From an uncultured Actinomycetes bacterium (GTDB taxonomy: Bacteria > Actinomycetota > Actinomycetes > S36-B12 > UBA5976), in assembly GCA_903951185.1 (NCBI GenBank), contig CAJBBC010000072.1, positions 1-7,907 of the forward strand: 7,907 bases of DNA, read 5' to 3'. The notes under the pieces were generated by a model. It made no database searches and was not told where the DNA came from. It worked only from the letters and a program-made list of their open reading frames with translations. A program made the translations under genes and the position numbers. This document shows, in pieces, positions 1-6,444 of the stretch (position 1 is the stretch's first letter; each line of letters begins with the position of its first letter).

Positions 1-389
1 ACCCCGTTTAATGCTTCACCGGGTGGTGTTCCTGTGGTCGTTAAACTCATCTGCTGTCCGGCAACAAAACGCAAGACTGGATCAAGGGTAAGAGTTAGCA
101 ATATAAATGGAGTCAATCCTGGATAAACGAAAAACAATACAAGCAGGAGGATGGCGAGAATTAGTTGTATTGCACCCCATTGGTGAAAAATCGCAATGAT
201 GTTATCTCCACCTTCAACCGATGTATCAATGCCAGCGATGCTCTGAGCGCCACCATCAGCTGCGAAGAGGTGAATGCAGCTGCGAACAACCATAACTAAC
301 ATAAAGAGCAGAGCAACAAAACGAATTATGCGAAATCCTTCAAACTTTGAAGGATTATTGGGAAACACTTTTTTGATATCGAGCTTCAT
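1..389 (-). CDS. Small integral membrane protein, unknown function (3' end cut by window)
   Basis: I do not recognise a family. The visible 129 codons start MKLDIKKVFPNNPSKFEGFR. A hydrophobic segment follows at about residues 21-33, then a polar loop (AADGGAQSIAGIDTSVEGGDN), then a long hydrophobic stretch at about residues 68-98, consistent with helices packed in the cytoplasmic membrane. The reading frame is open to the window edge, so the C terminus is unknown. The ATG at 389 is chosen because a TATAGT box lies 7 nt upstream and the frame opens with basic residues before the first helix. The gene follows the LmeA-like gene on the same strand. If that gene's frameshift is repaired, the gap is 8 nt; as sequenced, the two overlap by 35 nt. 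A shared operon is therefore plausible. Confidence 0.7.
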   Translation of the reverse strand, partial: MKLDIKKVFPNNPSKFEGFRIIRFVALLFMLVMVVRSCIHLFAADGGAQSIAGIDTSVEGGDNIIAIFHQWGAIQLILAILLLVLFFVYPGLTPFILLTLTLDPVLRFVAGQQMSLTTTGTPPGEALNG

Positions 390-1062
390 AGTTCCAACTA
401 TAAACCAGATCCAAGATTGCCCAGTTGAATGTTGTTTCCGGACATTTTGACAGTCCTTTACTGCTGAGTGAAACGGATTTAACTTTAAGCCCCTTTGGTG
501 GCGTCAGACTTCTTTGGCTCCTACTTTTTATTTGATTTTGAAGATCGGCCGGTAATGATGCCGCAGGGATTTGATTACCAAGGATTGAAACACTCTGAAG
601 TTCAAAATAAAGCTGACTATTTGAGTACTTTGGAATCAGGATCGCTGTACCCATTCCGCCAGCTCCTGCTGCTACCTGGAGAGTATTACCCACAATTTGT
701 GCATTGTTAAATTCAGATTGTTTCGTAATTGTCGATGCAGGAATAGTGGCGGTTACTTCTAAAGAGCCAATCAGGGTTGGCTTAGCTTTACTGATACTTG
801 ATGCAGCTATGTCTAACGAAGTCTTTGTGCCGCTCTCTTTAAGAGCAAAACTCTTGATGTTTATGTCTGCAGATTTAATTGAATCAGAAGTCAGATTGCT
901 TGGTACATCTACCAACGGAACAGAGGCGCTAATACCTGAAGCATTGGGCATCTCTCGCTGAACCTTTGAAGTGATCTGCGATGAAATGTATTGTTGAACT
1001 CCTACTACTCCACCCATAAGAACAAGTGCTGTTGCCGAAATTGCAATAGTTTTAATTTTCAT
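355..1062 (-). CDS. LmeA-like (DUF2993) phospholipid-binding protein, probable 3' frameshift
   Basis: This is an envelope protein of the DUF2993/LmeA type. The mycobacterial member binds phospholipids and supports lipomannan maturation; here the function is by family only. An N-terminal hydrophobic segment (about residues 4-22) is a signal peptide or anchor. The rest alternates short beta strands, with the family pattern of 'LxVxSVSxSxKGL' near residues 192-204. The frame as sequenced runs to residue 235 with an atypical tail (KCPETTFNWAILDL...). A shift of -1 near 451-456 instead reads LVKMSGNNIQLGNLGSGL and stops at 398, giving about 221 residues and a typical DUF2993 ending. The ATG at 1062 has no Shine-Dalgarno sequence but has a TAAACT box 6 nt upstream. 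The family call is fairly firm; whether the frameshift is real or an assembly error is open. Confidence 0.75.
   Translation of the reverse strand: MKIKTIAISATALVLMGGVVGVQQYISSQITSKVQREMPNASGISASVPLVDVPSNLTSDSIKSADINIKSFALKESGTKTSLDIAASSISKAKPTLIGSLEVTATIPASTITKQSEFNNAQIVGNTLQVAAGAGGMGTAILIPKYSNSQLYFELQSVSILGNQIPAASLPADLQNQIKSRSQRSLTPPKGLKVKSVSLSSKGLSKCPETTFNWAILDLVYSWNYEARYQKSVSQ
397..402 (-). promoter_or_regulatory. -10 box before the small membrane protein gene
   Basis: On the minus strand TATAGT (5 of 6 matches to TATAAT) ends 7 nt before the ATG at 389, the spacing expected for a leaderless transcript. No convincing -35 box is seen. It overlaps the stop codon of the repaired upstream reading frame, so the gene may have its own promoter inside an operon. 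Confidence 0.4.
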
Positions 1063-1068
1063 TCGAGA

Positions 1069-1074
1069 AGTTTA
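1069..1074 (-). promoter_or_regulatory. -10 box before the LmeA-like gene (leaderless)
   Basis: TAAACT on the minus strand is followed by 6 nt and then ATG at 1062. No ribosome binding site is present, so a leaderless transcript starting at or next to the A of ATG is likely. The -35 region is not recognisable. Confidence 0.4.
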
Positions 1075-1127
1075 TCTGCTCGAATTCTTCAAATCGGTAA
1101 CCACTGGTGTGAATACCCTGTGAATAT

Positions 1128-1172
1128 AGAAAAGAAGAGTCGCCCTATAAGCCGGATTCTATCTGCTTGCGC
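1128..1172 (-). repeat. Diverged copy A of the rnpB 3' end
   Basis: Aligned with 2809-2857, the segment shares the flank agaaaagaag, then agtcg, a variant of the middle, taagccggattct, and a final gcgc. Compared with true rnpB it lacks 3 nt (acg) in the P1 strand and has several substitutions. On the minus strand it reads like the last ~45 nt of an RNase P RNA, including GAATCCGGCTTA and the T-rich tail. It cannot form the full P1 helix with the 5' end of the intact rnpB here, so it is a decayed end or one from a different rnpB allele. It lies just beyond the stop codon of the ASCH gene. Confidence 0.75.
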
Positions 1173-1181
1173 CACTCGGAA

Positions 1182-1583
1182 TTAAAGAACTTCAAGAACC
1201 TCGAAATAGGCCATGACAATTTTTGATTCATCATCTATCTCATAACCACAATCAGTCCAGAATTTAAAGTGACTCTTTCTAAAGTCATCGCCAGTGAGAT
1301 CACCTTCAGCTTCGGCAAGCGCAAATTCATCTGGTACGTCGGCAAACCTTGAAATCTCGACCCGAGTTATCTGTATGGTTGCAACATGTTCGTGGCCATT
1401 ACCCACGACAGCAAACTTCTCGCCTACTGCTTCAATCGACTCGCCTGGTTCGTAGTCCCAATCCAGGGCTCCCGCAGTAGCACGCTTATTTCCGTTAACC
1501 ACGAGGTCTATCAGTCTTGTGCGTAGATCACCAGGATCTCCGAACTCCAATACTCGAAGTCCGTTGATCTTTTCCAATTCCAT
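1182..1583 (-). CDS. ASCH-domain protein
   Basis: A 133-residue soluble protein matching the ASCH fold (PUA-like beta barrel, thought to bind RNA or act on nucleosides/tRNA). Visible family marks are the NKRATAGAL motif at residues 32-40, the following Y-x-P-G-E turn, a beta-rich core to about residue 80, the F-A-D-V-P stretch leading to EAEGD (91-95), and the terminal SHFKFW (104-109). Length is normal for a single-domain member. The ATG at 1583 is preferred to the TTG at 1589 because TAATCT lies exactly 6 nt upstream. The gene is the only one between rnpB-end copies A and B: its stop is about 10 nt from copy A and its promoter abuts copy B. Before the DUF418 unit arrived it would have lain directly downstream of rnpB on the same strand. 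The exact substrate is unknown. Confidence 0.85.
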   Translation of the reverse strand: MELEKINGLRVLEFGDPGDLRTRLIDLVVNGNKRATAGALDWDYEPGESIEAVGEKFAVVGNGHEHVATIQITRVEISRFADVPDEFALAEAEGDLTGDDFRKSHFKFWTDCGYEIDDESKIVMAYFEVLEVL

Positions 1584-1589
1584 GTTCAA

Positions 1590-1595
1590 AGATTA
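1590..1595 (-). promoter_or_regulatory. -10 box before the ASCH gene (leaderless)
   Basis: TAATCT on the minus strand is followed by 6 nt and ATG at 1583. A CTTACA sequence (4 of 6 matches to TTGACA) lies 19 nt further upstream, inside repeat copy B. The rnpB end may thus supply the -35 region. The spacing is long and this part is tentative. Confidence 0.4.
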
Positions 1596-1601
1596 CTAAT
1601 G

Positions 1602-1625
1602 AGACGAGTCGGTCTGTAAGCCGGA
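1602..1625 (-). repeat. Exact 24-bp copy B of the rnpB 3' terminus
   Basis: The 24 bp are identical to 2817-2840, which are the last 24 nt of the RNase P RNA (3' strand of helix P1 plus the conserved CCGGCTTA segment). Identity stops abruptly on both sides: the next bases are tg (left) and gaacg (right), versus ga and ttctg at rnpB. A sharp-edged direct repeat ending at the 3' end of an RNA gene is the usual form of an attachment site (attL/attR) of a site-specific element. It separates the divergent ASCH and DUF418 genes. Confidence 0.9.
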
Positions 1626-1658
1626 GAACGACCTGAACTCCCCCGCGAATGCCGGGTG

Positions 1659-1664
1659 TACAGT
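1659..1664 (+). promoter_or_regulatory. -10 box before the DUF418 gene (leaderless)
   Basis: TACAGT is followed by 6 nt and ATG at 1671, the same spacing as at the neighbouring genes. There is no clear -35 box and no spaced Shine-Dalgarno sequence. Confidence 0.35.
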
Positions 1665-1670
1665 CGTGGA

Positions 1671-2834
1671 ATGATGGCGCAGATATCTAAAGTTAGAGAT
1701 TCCGCTCCAGATGTTCTTCGAGGATTTTCTCTACTCGGAATAATCATCGTCAATCTTGCCTTTTTTTCTAATGATCCCAGCGAGGGCATTGGCAAAGAAT
1801 CAATGTCTGGACTAGGAAATTCCTTAGCGGGATTTTTGGTTTTCACTCTCTTTGAGGGCAAGTTCTTCCTCATATTCTCTTTTCTCTTTGGCTATAGCTC
1901 GCATTACATTATTGGTCACGATGCAAAGAATTCGCCACGGTGGATTCGCCGTGCTGTTGTGCTTATGATTTTTGGTGCATTCCACTTCACATTGTTGTGG
2001 CATGGGGACATATTATTTTTATACGGAAGTCTGGGGCTTGTCCTGACTTTGTTTTTCAATCGTAGTGATAGATCGATCAAAATTTGGGCAATCGTCATAT
2101 ACGCAACTTTTTCTCTATTCATGATTCTCTTAGCTCTTCTTGGTCAGTTGTATCCCGAGCCAATTAAGAGCAATCCAATTGCACAAACCTTTACCCAAGT
2201 CATGAGTTCAGGTGACTACCTAGAATCCATACCAGCGCGTATTGATATCTGGACACAGACAATTGCGCTCGAGTTACTGATTCAAGGCGCACCAGTTTTT
2301 GTTGCTTTTTTGCTTGGTCTACTGGCAGCAAGGAAGTCAGCATTGTCATCTGAGAGTAAGGTCCTTCGACTGGATTTAATGATTAAGTATGGCCTGGGTC
2401 TGGGTTTGCCAATTCAGGTTTTTACTGGAGTCATCTTTATGGTAAATGAAAACTCGGAAAATCGATCAGAATCTTTGTACTTTTGGGTGTTAGTAGTTTC
2501 ATTGATATTTGCTCCACTTTTGAGCATGGGATACATCGGCTTAATGCTTAAGCAACTTGAAAAGTCAGGCCATTGGTTGATGCAATTAAGTTTTCCGGGT
2601 CGAATGTCGCTCACTAACTACATTTTGCAATCCCTTGTTTTATCTCTAATTTATGGGCCTTGGGGCCTTGGGCTATTCCAGAAAATTGATTTCTGGAAAT
2701 CATTCATAATCGCAATTCTGGTTTGGTTATCACTTCTAATTGCTTCAAAGTTGTTGCTATCCAGGTTTTCAAAAGGTCCAGCAGAATGGTTGCTTGGTCG
2801 CCTTACACAGAAAAGAAGACGAGTCGGTCTGTAA
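1671..2834 (+). CDS. DUF418 family polytopic membrane protein
   Basis: A 387-residue protein of the DUF418 family (YeiB-like), an integral membrane family without established biochemical function. The N terminus carries the family signature DVLRGFSLLGIIIVN (residues 14-28). About eight to ten hydrophobic helices follow. The conserved C-terminal DUF418 block starts at GRMSLTNYILQS (from residue 310) and ends with GPAEW (369-373). Length is normal. I start at ATG 1671 (or 1674) rather than the upstream GTG at 1656, because the family signature begins soon after it and a TACAGT box lies 6 nt upstream. The last residues (KRRRVGL) and the TAA stop are read from the antisense of the rnpB 3' end, so the gene overlaps rnpB by 18 nt, tail to tail. 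It is flanked by 24-bp direct repeats 1215 bp apart. Confidence 0.9.
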   Translation: MMAQISKVRDSAPDVLRGFSLLGIIIVNLAFFSNDPSEGIGKESMSGLGNSLAGFLVFTLFEGKFFLIFSFLFGYSSHYIIGHDAKNSPRWIRRAVVLMIFGAFHFTLLWHGDILFLYGSLGLVLTLFFNRSDRSIKIWAIVIYATFSLFMILLALLGQLYPEPIKSNPIAQTFTQVMSSGDYLESIPARIDIWTQTIALELLIQGAPVFVAFLLGLLAARKSALSSESKVLRLDLMIKYGLGLGLPIQVFTGVIFMVNENSENRSESLYFWVLVVSLIFAPLLSMGYIGLMLKQLEKSGHWLMQLSFPGRMSLTNYILQSLVLSLIYGPWGLGLFQKIDFWKSFIIAILVWLSLLIASKLLLSRFSKGPAEWLLGRLTQKRRRVGL

Positions 2835-2840
2835 GCCGGA
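2817..2840 (-). repeat. Repeat copy C: the native rnpB 3' terminus
   Basis: This is the 24-bp segment shared exactly with 1602-1625. It is part of the functional rnpB: its minus strand gives the P1 3' strand ACCGACTCGTCT, which pairs over 12 bp with AGACGAGTCGGT at the RNA 5' end. The wider alignment with copy A extends over 2809-2857. It also supplies the stop codon of the DUF418 gene on the plus strand. Confidence 0.9.
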
Positions 2841-3189
2841 TTCTGTACGCTAAGCGCGATGATCATCCATCTGCGATTGTTGTTACCAACAACCTGATGC
2901 AACCTACCTGCAGGCTGATGCCGGGCCGGCACCTGCTCAGACCTTGCGGTCCTCTTGGTCTTGCTCCGAGTGGGGTTTACCTAGCTAACTGTGTTGCCAC
3001 AATTACTGGTGAGCTCTTACCTCACCGTTTCACCCTTACCTAATAAATTAGGCGGTTTACTTTCTGTTGCACTTTCCTGTGGGTCACCCCAAGTGGACGT
3101 TATCCACCACTCTGCCCTGCGGAGTCCGGACTTTCCTCGAATATTCGGGAATTAACCCAGATACCCGCGATCATCCAACCGACTCGTCT
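2817..3189 (-). ncRNA. rnpB: RNase P RNA, bacterial type A
   Basis: This is the catalytic RNA of ribonuclease P, which with the RnpA protein removes 5' leaders from pre-tRNAs. On the minus strand the order of universally conserved segments is intact: GAGGAAAGTCCGGACTCC (from 3138, P4 5' strand), the CACAGGAAAGTGCAACAGAAAG stretch, GGGTGAAACGGTG then GGTAAGAGCTCACC (P8-P9 region), GTAAACCCC then CGGAGCAAG, the AGATGGATGA segment, and ACAGAATCCGGCTTA near the 3' end. Ends are set from helix P1: AGACGAGTCGGT at 3189 pairs over 12 bp with ACCGACTCGTCT ending at 2817. That gives about 373 nt, a normal size. A T-rich run (TCTTCTTTT) directly follows P1 and may help termination. Nothing suggests loss of function, despite the repeated 3' end nearby. 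Confidence 0.97.
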
Positions 3190-3196
3190 ATAGATA

Positions 3197-3225
3197 AGAG
3201 TAAAACAGAAATTCACAAGAGTAAA
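3197..3225 (-). promoter_or_regulatory. Candidate rnpB promoter
   Basis: On the minus strand TTTACT (3220-3225) and TACTCT (3197-3202) are separated by 17 nt. TACTCT is followed by 7 nt and then the A that begins helix P1 at 3189. Spacing fits a housekeeping sigma-70 type promoter; the -35 match is weak. It lies in the 72-bp gap after the large exported-protein gene, where no terminator hairpin is visible, so read-through into rnpB is also possible. Confidence 0.5.
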
Positions 3226-3261
3226 TTCTTTGTTTCCATATTTAGATGTGAGGATTATTCA

Positions 3262-6231
3262 CTACTTTTTGACTTGAATAGTCGCGGTTTGGGTAAGTGC
3301 CTCTGTATCACTGTCGCCAGTATTCACAAAAATTACAGTGCAAGTTCCATTTTTTCGAGACATTGTAACTTTCCAGCCAGTTTGAATCTTTATGAATCTT
3401 TTCCTTTTACCAACTTGCACACGAACAAATTTTGAAGTTTGCGTTGTTTTACAAGCCCCTAAACTAGTGACTTTCAGTGGCAGATTGCCCCAGGTTACTC
3501 CGAAAATTAACTTCTTTCCGGGCTTAATTTGGGTAGGTGTTGCAGGTGCAGTCTGCACTGAAGGTTGAGCATTGATTACTACACCTGAGTAACTAGATGG
3601 GGTTTGATTTGGCAATGGTGGCGAGACAGTCGATTCGCTAGATGGGGCTGGCGAGGGACTTTCAGATACTTCGGCAAGAGTTCGAAAAAATATTTCTTCA
3701 GACCAAGGCCCATGTCGATCGCCATCCCAGGCTCTGGATCTTGCTGAATACAAAGTTGAATAAGAAAGTCCAGTTACAGTTACGCCCCAATGACCATCTT
3801 GCCAAACAGCATTGGTCAGTTGTTCCCAATCGACATCGCTATCGAGTTTAAGTTGCATTTCATATTCAGTTGTGCCAAAGTCAGCTTCATTTTCATCAAC
3901 TTGAAAAGTTTCAGCCACTTGAATGGTTGCCGAGTCGATTGCAACATTTTGTTCACTCAAAACCGGCAAAACCTGATATGGCTCGCAGTCATTTTCTAAG
4001 CTGGGCAATTTTAAATCACCAGAATAGATCTCATCTTCTAGCGCGAAAATTGAAGCGGTTTCATCATTTATGTACGTGAAGTCATAGTCAACCACTTCAC
4101 CTTCTTCCGTGATTGCAGTTACGTTTTCTGCCATAAATTCATTAGCAGCATCAACTGCGAGATTTGCTGCTTCACGATCACAACCAGGTTCGTAATTTAC
4201 TAATCCCGTAAACCAGCTAAATGAAATATCAAAGGCATTACCGGGACCGCCAACGTCAAAATTTTCATACGTTAAGGTCTGTGAGCGATTGACTAAATAA
4301 CCTGCGCCGCCAGGTCGATAAAGTTCTTCAGGGTATTCGGCCCCTTGGCCACCTCGAGAATCCGGACCTAAACTGTTTAACATTGATATCACCACAGGAG
4401 AACTCTCCCCAGCATATGATTCAGCATTTTGATCAACGCCTGAAGTGAACCAAGTGAGATCATTTTCAACACTACTTAGATCATCTACACCAAAAGGGTA
4501 AACGTTGGTCTGATGAATAACAGTTTGCTCATCACTGCCTAAATCGGAAAATAACCCTACGAAACCCTGGTAGTAAATTTTTGATGAGAATTTGACGCTA
4601 GTGCGGATCCAAGATTTATCAGTGGAGAACCACCGAATTAACTGGGCATCAACCCCCGCTTCAGAGCGCCCATCATCAAGATGTACTTTTCCGCAAATTA
4701 GAGATGTTCCGATGGCCGATTTACGCAAAATCGAAGGATTCTTTGAGGTATTAGCGCAGGGAATCGTGATCGGATTTTGATTGTTTCCAAGCCTGACAAC
4801 TAAACCATTATCAAAAGCTCCATTTCCCATTTCAATCAGATCGCCGCCAGGATCGCCTCCGACAACCGATGTGCCAATCGATTCGAATTCAAAACCGGCT
4901 GCATCGTCAGGCTCTAAAGCAATGTTGCTACTCAGGTGTCCTGACAAACTTGCACCAATTACCACTAGCCAGTCTGATAGGGCAGCTGCACTAAATTCGT
5001 TTGGGTTATCAACCTCATCAAACAACGCAGCTGAAAATATCCCAATTTGCCCAAATCCTTCAGGGTGAATCCCTGCTATCAAATAATTGCGAGCGGATAA
5101 ATAATATCCAGCTTCGTCAAGCAAAATACTTTTTTTCTTGAAAATAGAATCTTTGTATAAAACACTTAGCGCATCTACTTCTAATTGTGGTGTCTGAGTG
5201 TTTATCTCCAGCGAATCTGGAAAATTAGGTATGTGCTGAGGATCGCCAGCGGCATCATAAGTAAAGTCTTTGATGACTGCAGTATGGTCCGAATCAAGAT
5301 AGGGCAGGCTAAAGTTACCCGAGATATCAGTATCGGTGAGTTCTGAAATTAACTCGCGCTGAGCGTAAGTCCCGAGTATTTGAATATTCCCGCCATTTCT
5401 CACCCAGGTTTTTATCTCAGCCAAAATTTCAGCAGTCATTATTCGTGAGTCAGCCAAGATGGAAGTTTCGTAACCGATGCTGGCTGGAATGATTAAATCT
5501 GTATAGTACTCAAGCTCAGCCCAACCCTCTGCAGAACCATTGAAGATATCAACGCGAGCACCAATAGTGCATAAATAATTGTGTAGACGCGAATCAGATT
5601 CTTCCACATCAGTGCGATAGCCACTATGACCGTCAAGGACTTCCGAGTAAGTGATACTCAGCATTAATACTTTGCGAGGATCGTTTGGGGTTGAATTGCA
5701 CGACTCAAGTGGAAGCTGCTCGTCATCACCGGGCCCAGGATCCTCTCTTGTTGTCGGGGCTTCAGTAACAGTAAAAGAAACTTCGGCGGAAGTTGCGCTA
5801 CTCCCCGCGATATTCCTGGCATCAAACCAAGTAACGATAGTTGCCGTATAAGTTTCACCGACTATCGCCGGCAACGGAATCATGTATTCGCGGTAGATTC
5901 CATTTTCGTCTGTTTGGGGCGGAAGATCGTAGTCTCCCCATTTCGCGGTAACTTGTCCAAAAGTCTGAATAATTGACTCACCTAACATCGTGGCACCGGT
6001 ATAACTAATATCAAAAACAAGCGGGAGGTTGGACCCCGCAACAGAAACCGCAGGATCTCGAATGTCATTCCACCATTTGAGAATCAATTGACCATCTGAA
6101 TTTAAATAAATTTGGCTATTGGCGGCACCATAATATGTGACATCATCAGCTTTTGCGCTTTGGATTGTAAGCATTGAAACCAATAGCGCGAAAACAAGAG
6201 TCGAAGCTGAAAATAATTTTAGGCTGCGCAT
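3262..6231 (-). CDS. Large exported multidomain protein (signal peptide, amidotransferase-like, FnIII-like)
   Basis: A 989-residue secreted or cell-surface protein with no recognised name. Residues 1-28 are a clear signal peptide (MRSLK, hydrophobic core, then QSAKA before DD). Residues ~29-160 look like an Ig-like beta domain. Residues ~185-435 resemble a class I glutamine amidotransferase/ThuA-like Rossmann fold: KVLMLSITYS, then YTDLIIPAS, then IKTWVRNGGNIQILGT. No obvious nucleophile Cys sits at the elbow, so it is probably a non-catalytic or binding version. A beta-rich part spans ~475-680, an FnIII-like domain ~755-850, a Ser/Pro linker ~853-900, and a C-terminal domain ~905-989 with cysteines near 927 and 964. 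The ATG at 6231 is chosen over TTG 6261 because it begins the signal peptide and follows GAGGG. There is no LPXTG-type anchor or C-terminal helix. Confidence 0.8.
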   Translation of the reverse strand: MRSLKLFSASTLVFALLVSMLTIQSAKADDVTYYGAANSQIYLNSDGQLILKWWNDIRDPAVSVAGSNLPLVFDISYTGATMLGESIIQTFGQVTAKWGDYDLPPQTDENGIYREYMIPLPAIVGETYTATIVTWFDARNIAGSSATSAEVSFTVTEAPTTREDPGPGDDEQLPLESCNSTPNDPRKVLMLSITYSEVLDGHSGYRTDVEESDSRLHNYLCTIGARVDIFNGSAEGWAELEYYTDLIIPASIGYETSILADSRIMTAEILAEIKTWVRNGGNIQILGTYAQRELISELTDTDISGNFSLPYLDSDHTAVIKDFTYDAAGDPQHIPNFPDSLEINTQTPQLEVDALSVLYKDSIFKKKSILLDEAGYYLSARNYLIAGIHPEGFGQIGIFSAALFDEVDNPNEFSAAALSDWLVVIGASLSGHLSSNIALEPDDAAGFEFESIGTSVVGGDPGGDLIEMGNGAFDNGLVVRLGNNQNPITIPCANTSKNPSILRKSAIGTSLICGKVHLDDGRSEAGVDAQLIRWFSTDKSWIRTSVKFSSKIYYQGFVGLFSDLGSDEQTVIHQTNVYPFGVDDLSSVENDLTWFTSGVDQNAESYAGESSPVVISMLNSLGPDSRGGQGAEYPEELYRPGGAGYLVNRSQTLTYENFDVGGPGNAFDISFSWFTGLVNYEPGCDREAANLAVDAANEFMAENVTAITEEGEVVDYDFTYINDETASIFALEDEIYSGDLKLPSLENDCEPYQVLPVLSEQNVAIDSATIQVAETFQVDENEADFGTTEYEMQLKLDSDVDWEQLTNAVWQDGHWGVTVTGLSYSTLYSARSRAWDGDRHGPWSEEIFFRTLAEVSESPSPAPSSESTVSPPLPNQTPSSYSGVVINAQPSVQTAPATPTQIKPGKKLIFGVTWGNLPLKVTSLGACKTTQTSKFVRVQVGKRKRFIKIQTGWKVTMSRKNGTCTVIFVNTGDSDTEALTQTATIQVKK

Positions 6232-6234
6232 TTT

Positions 6235-6239
6235 CCCTC
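6235..6239 (-). promoter_or_regulatory. Ribosome binding site deciding the start of the exported protein
   Basis: GAGGG on the minus strand lies 3 nt before ATG 6231. The spacing is short, but it is one of only two Shine-Dalgarno-like sequences before a gene start in this window. It supports the ATG at the signal peptide rather than the TTG ten codons upstream. Confidence 0.4.
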
Positions 6240-6294
6240 GAGATAGCTTGTGCTTGCTCAAGGTATGGGAAATCTTTCAAATAAATGTGGATTA

Positions 6295-6360
6295 CTGGGT
6301 TAATTCCATAAATTAAAGGGCTACCCCAGATGCCTAATTAATGAGTTTCTGGGTTAGCCC
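6295..6360. other. Three-arm alternative hairpin in a divergent intergenic region
   Basis: The arm GGGCTACCCCAG (6318-6329) pairs with CTGGGTTAGCCC (6349-6360) at 11 of 12 positions, with a 19-nt loop. The same arm's TACCCCAG half can pair instead with CTGGGTTA (6295-6302) at 7 of 8 positions. CTGGGTTA is thus a direct repeat competing for one partner. The element sits between divergent starts (6231 minus, 6445 plus), so it terminates neither gene. It could be an operator, a structured leader or small RNA, or an old terminator remnant. Confidence 0.6.
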
Positions 6361-6432
6361 CCGAATTTCAAAATTGAAACTTTCTTTTGTTAATTGACTC
6401 GTTGTTTGCATTCCCAGTCTGCGAATAGGCGC

Positions 6433-6438
6433 GATACT
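6433..6438 (+). promoter_or_regulatory. -10 box before the response regulator (leaderless)
   Basis: GATACT is followed by 6 nt and ATG at 6445, matching the leaderless spacing seen at other genes here. No ribosome binding site is visible. A -35 box cannot be assigned. Confidence 0.4.
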
Positions 6439-6444
6439 TAGACA

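Noticed and set aside
1586..1873. Minus-strand ORF of 95 codons
   Set aside because: It is antisense to the DUF418 gene and has low-complexity, family-free composition. It ends in the repeat-derived PAYRPTRL peptide only because it crosses copy B.
2651..3043. ORFs on both strands running through the rnpB 3' half
   Set aside because: They cross conserved RNase P RNA sequence and the DUF418 3' end in other frames. The shared PTRL peptide comes from the 24-bp repeat.
3067..3435. Plus-strand ORF of 122 codons
   Set aside because: It spans the rnpB 5' half, its promoter and the antisense of the exported-protein gene, with no protein-like features.
4781..5068. Plus-strand ORF of 95 codons inside the exported-protein gene
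   Set aside because: It is the reverse complement of a clear coding frame with domain structure; no ribosome site or family similarity.
6295..6307. 13-nt match (CTGGGTTAATTCC) to the 5' part of rnpB
   Set aside because: About one match of this length is expected by chance in a window this size, and the match does not extend.
6318..6360. Reading the hairpin as a rho-independent terminator
   Set aside because: No gene ends there: both neighbours start outward from this region. The T-run after it is interrupted.
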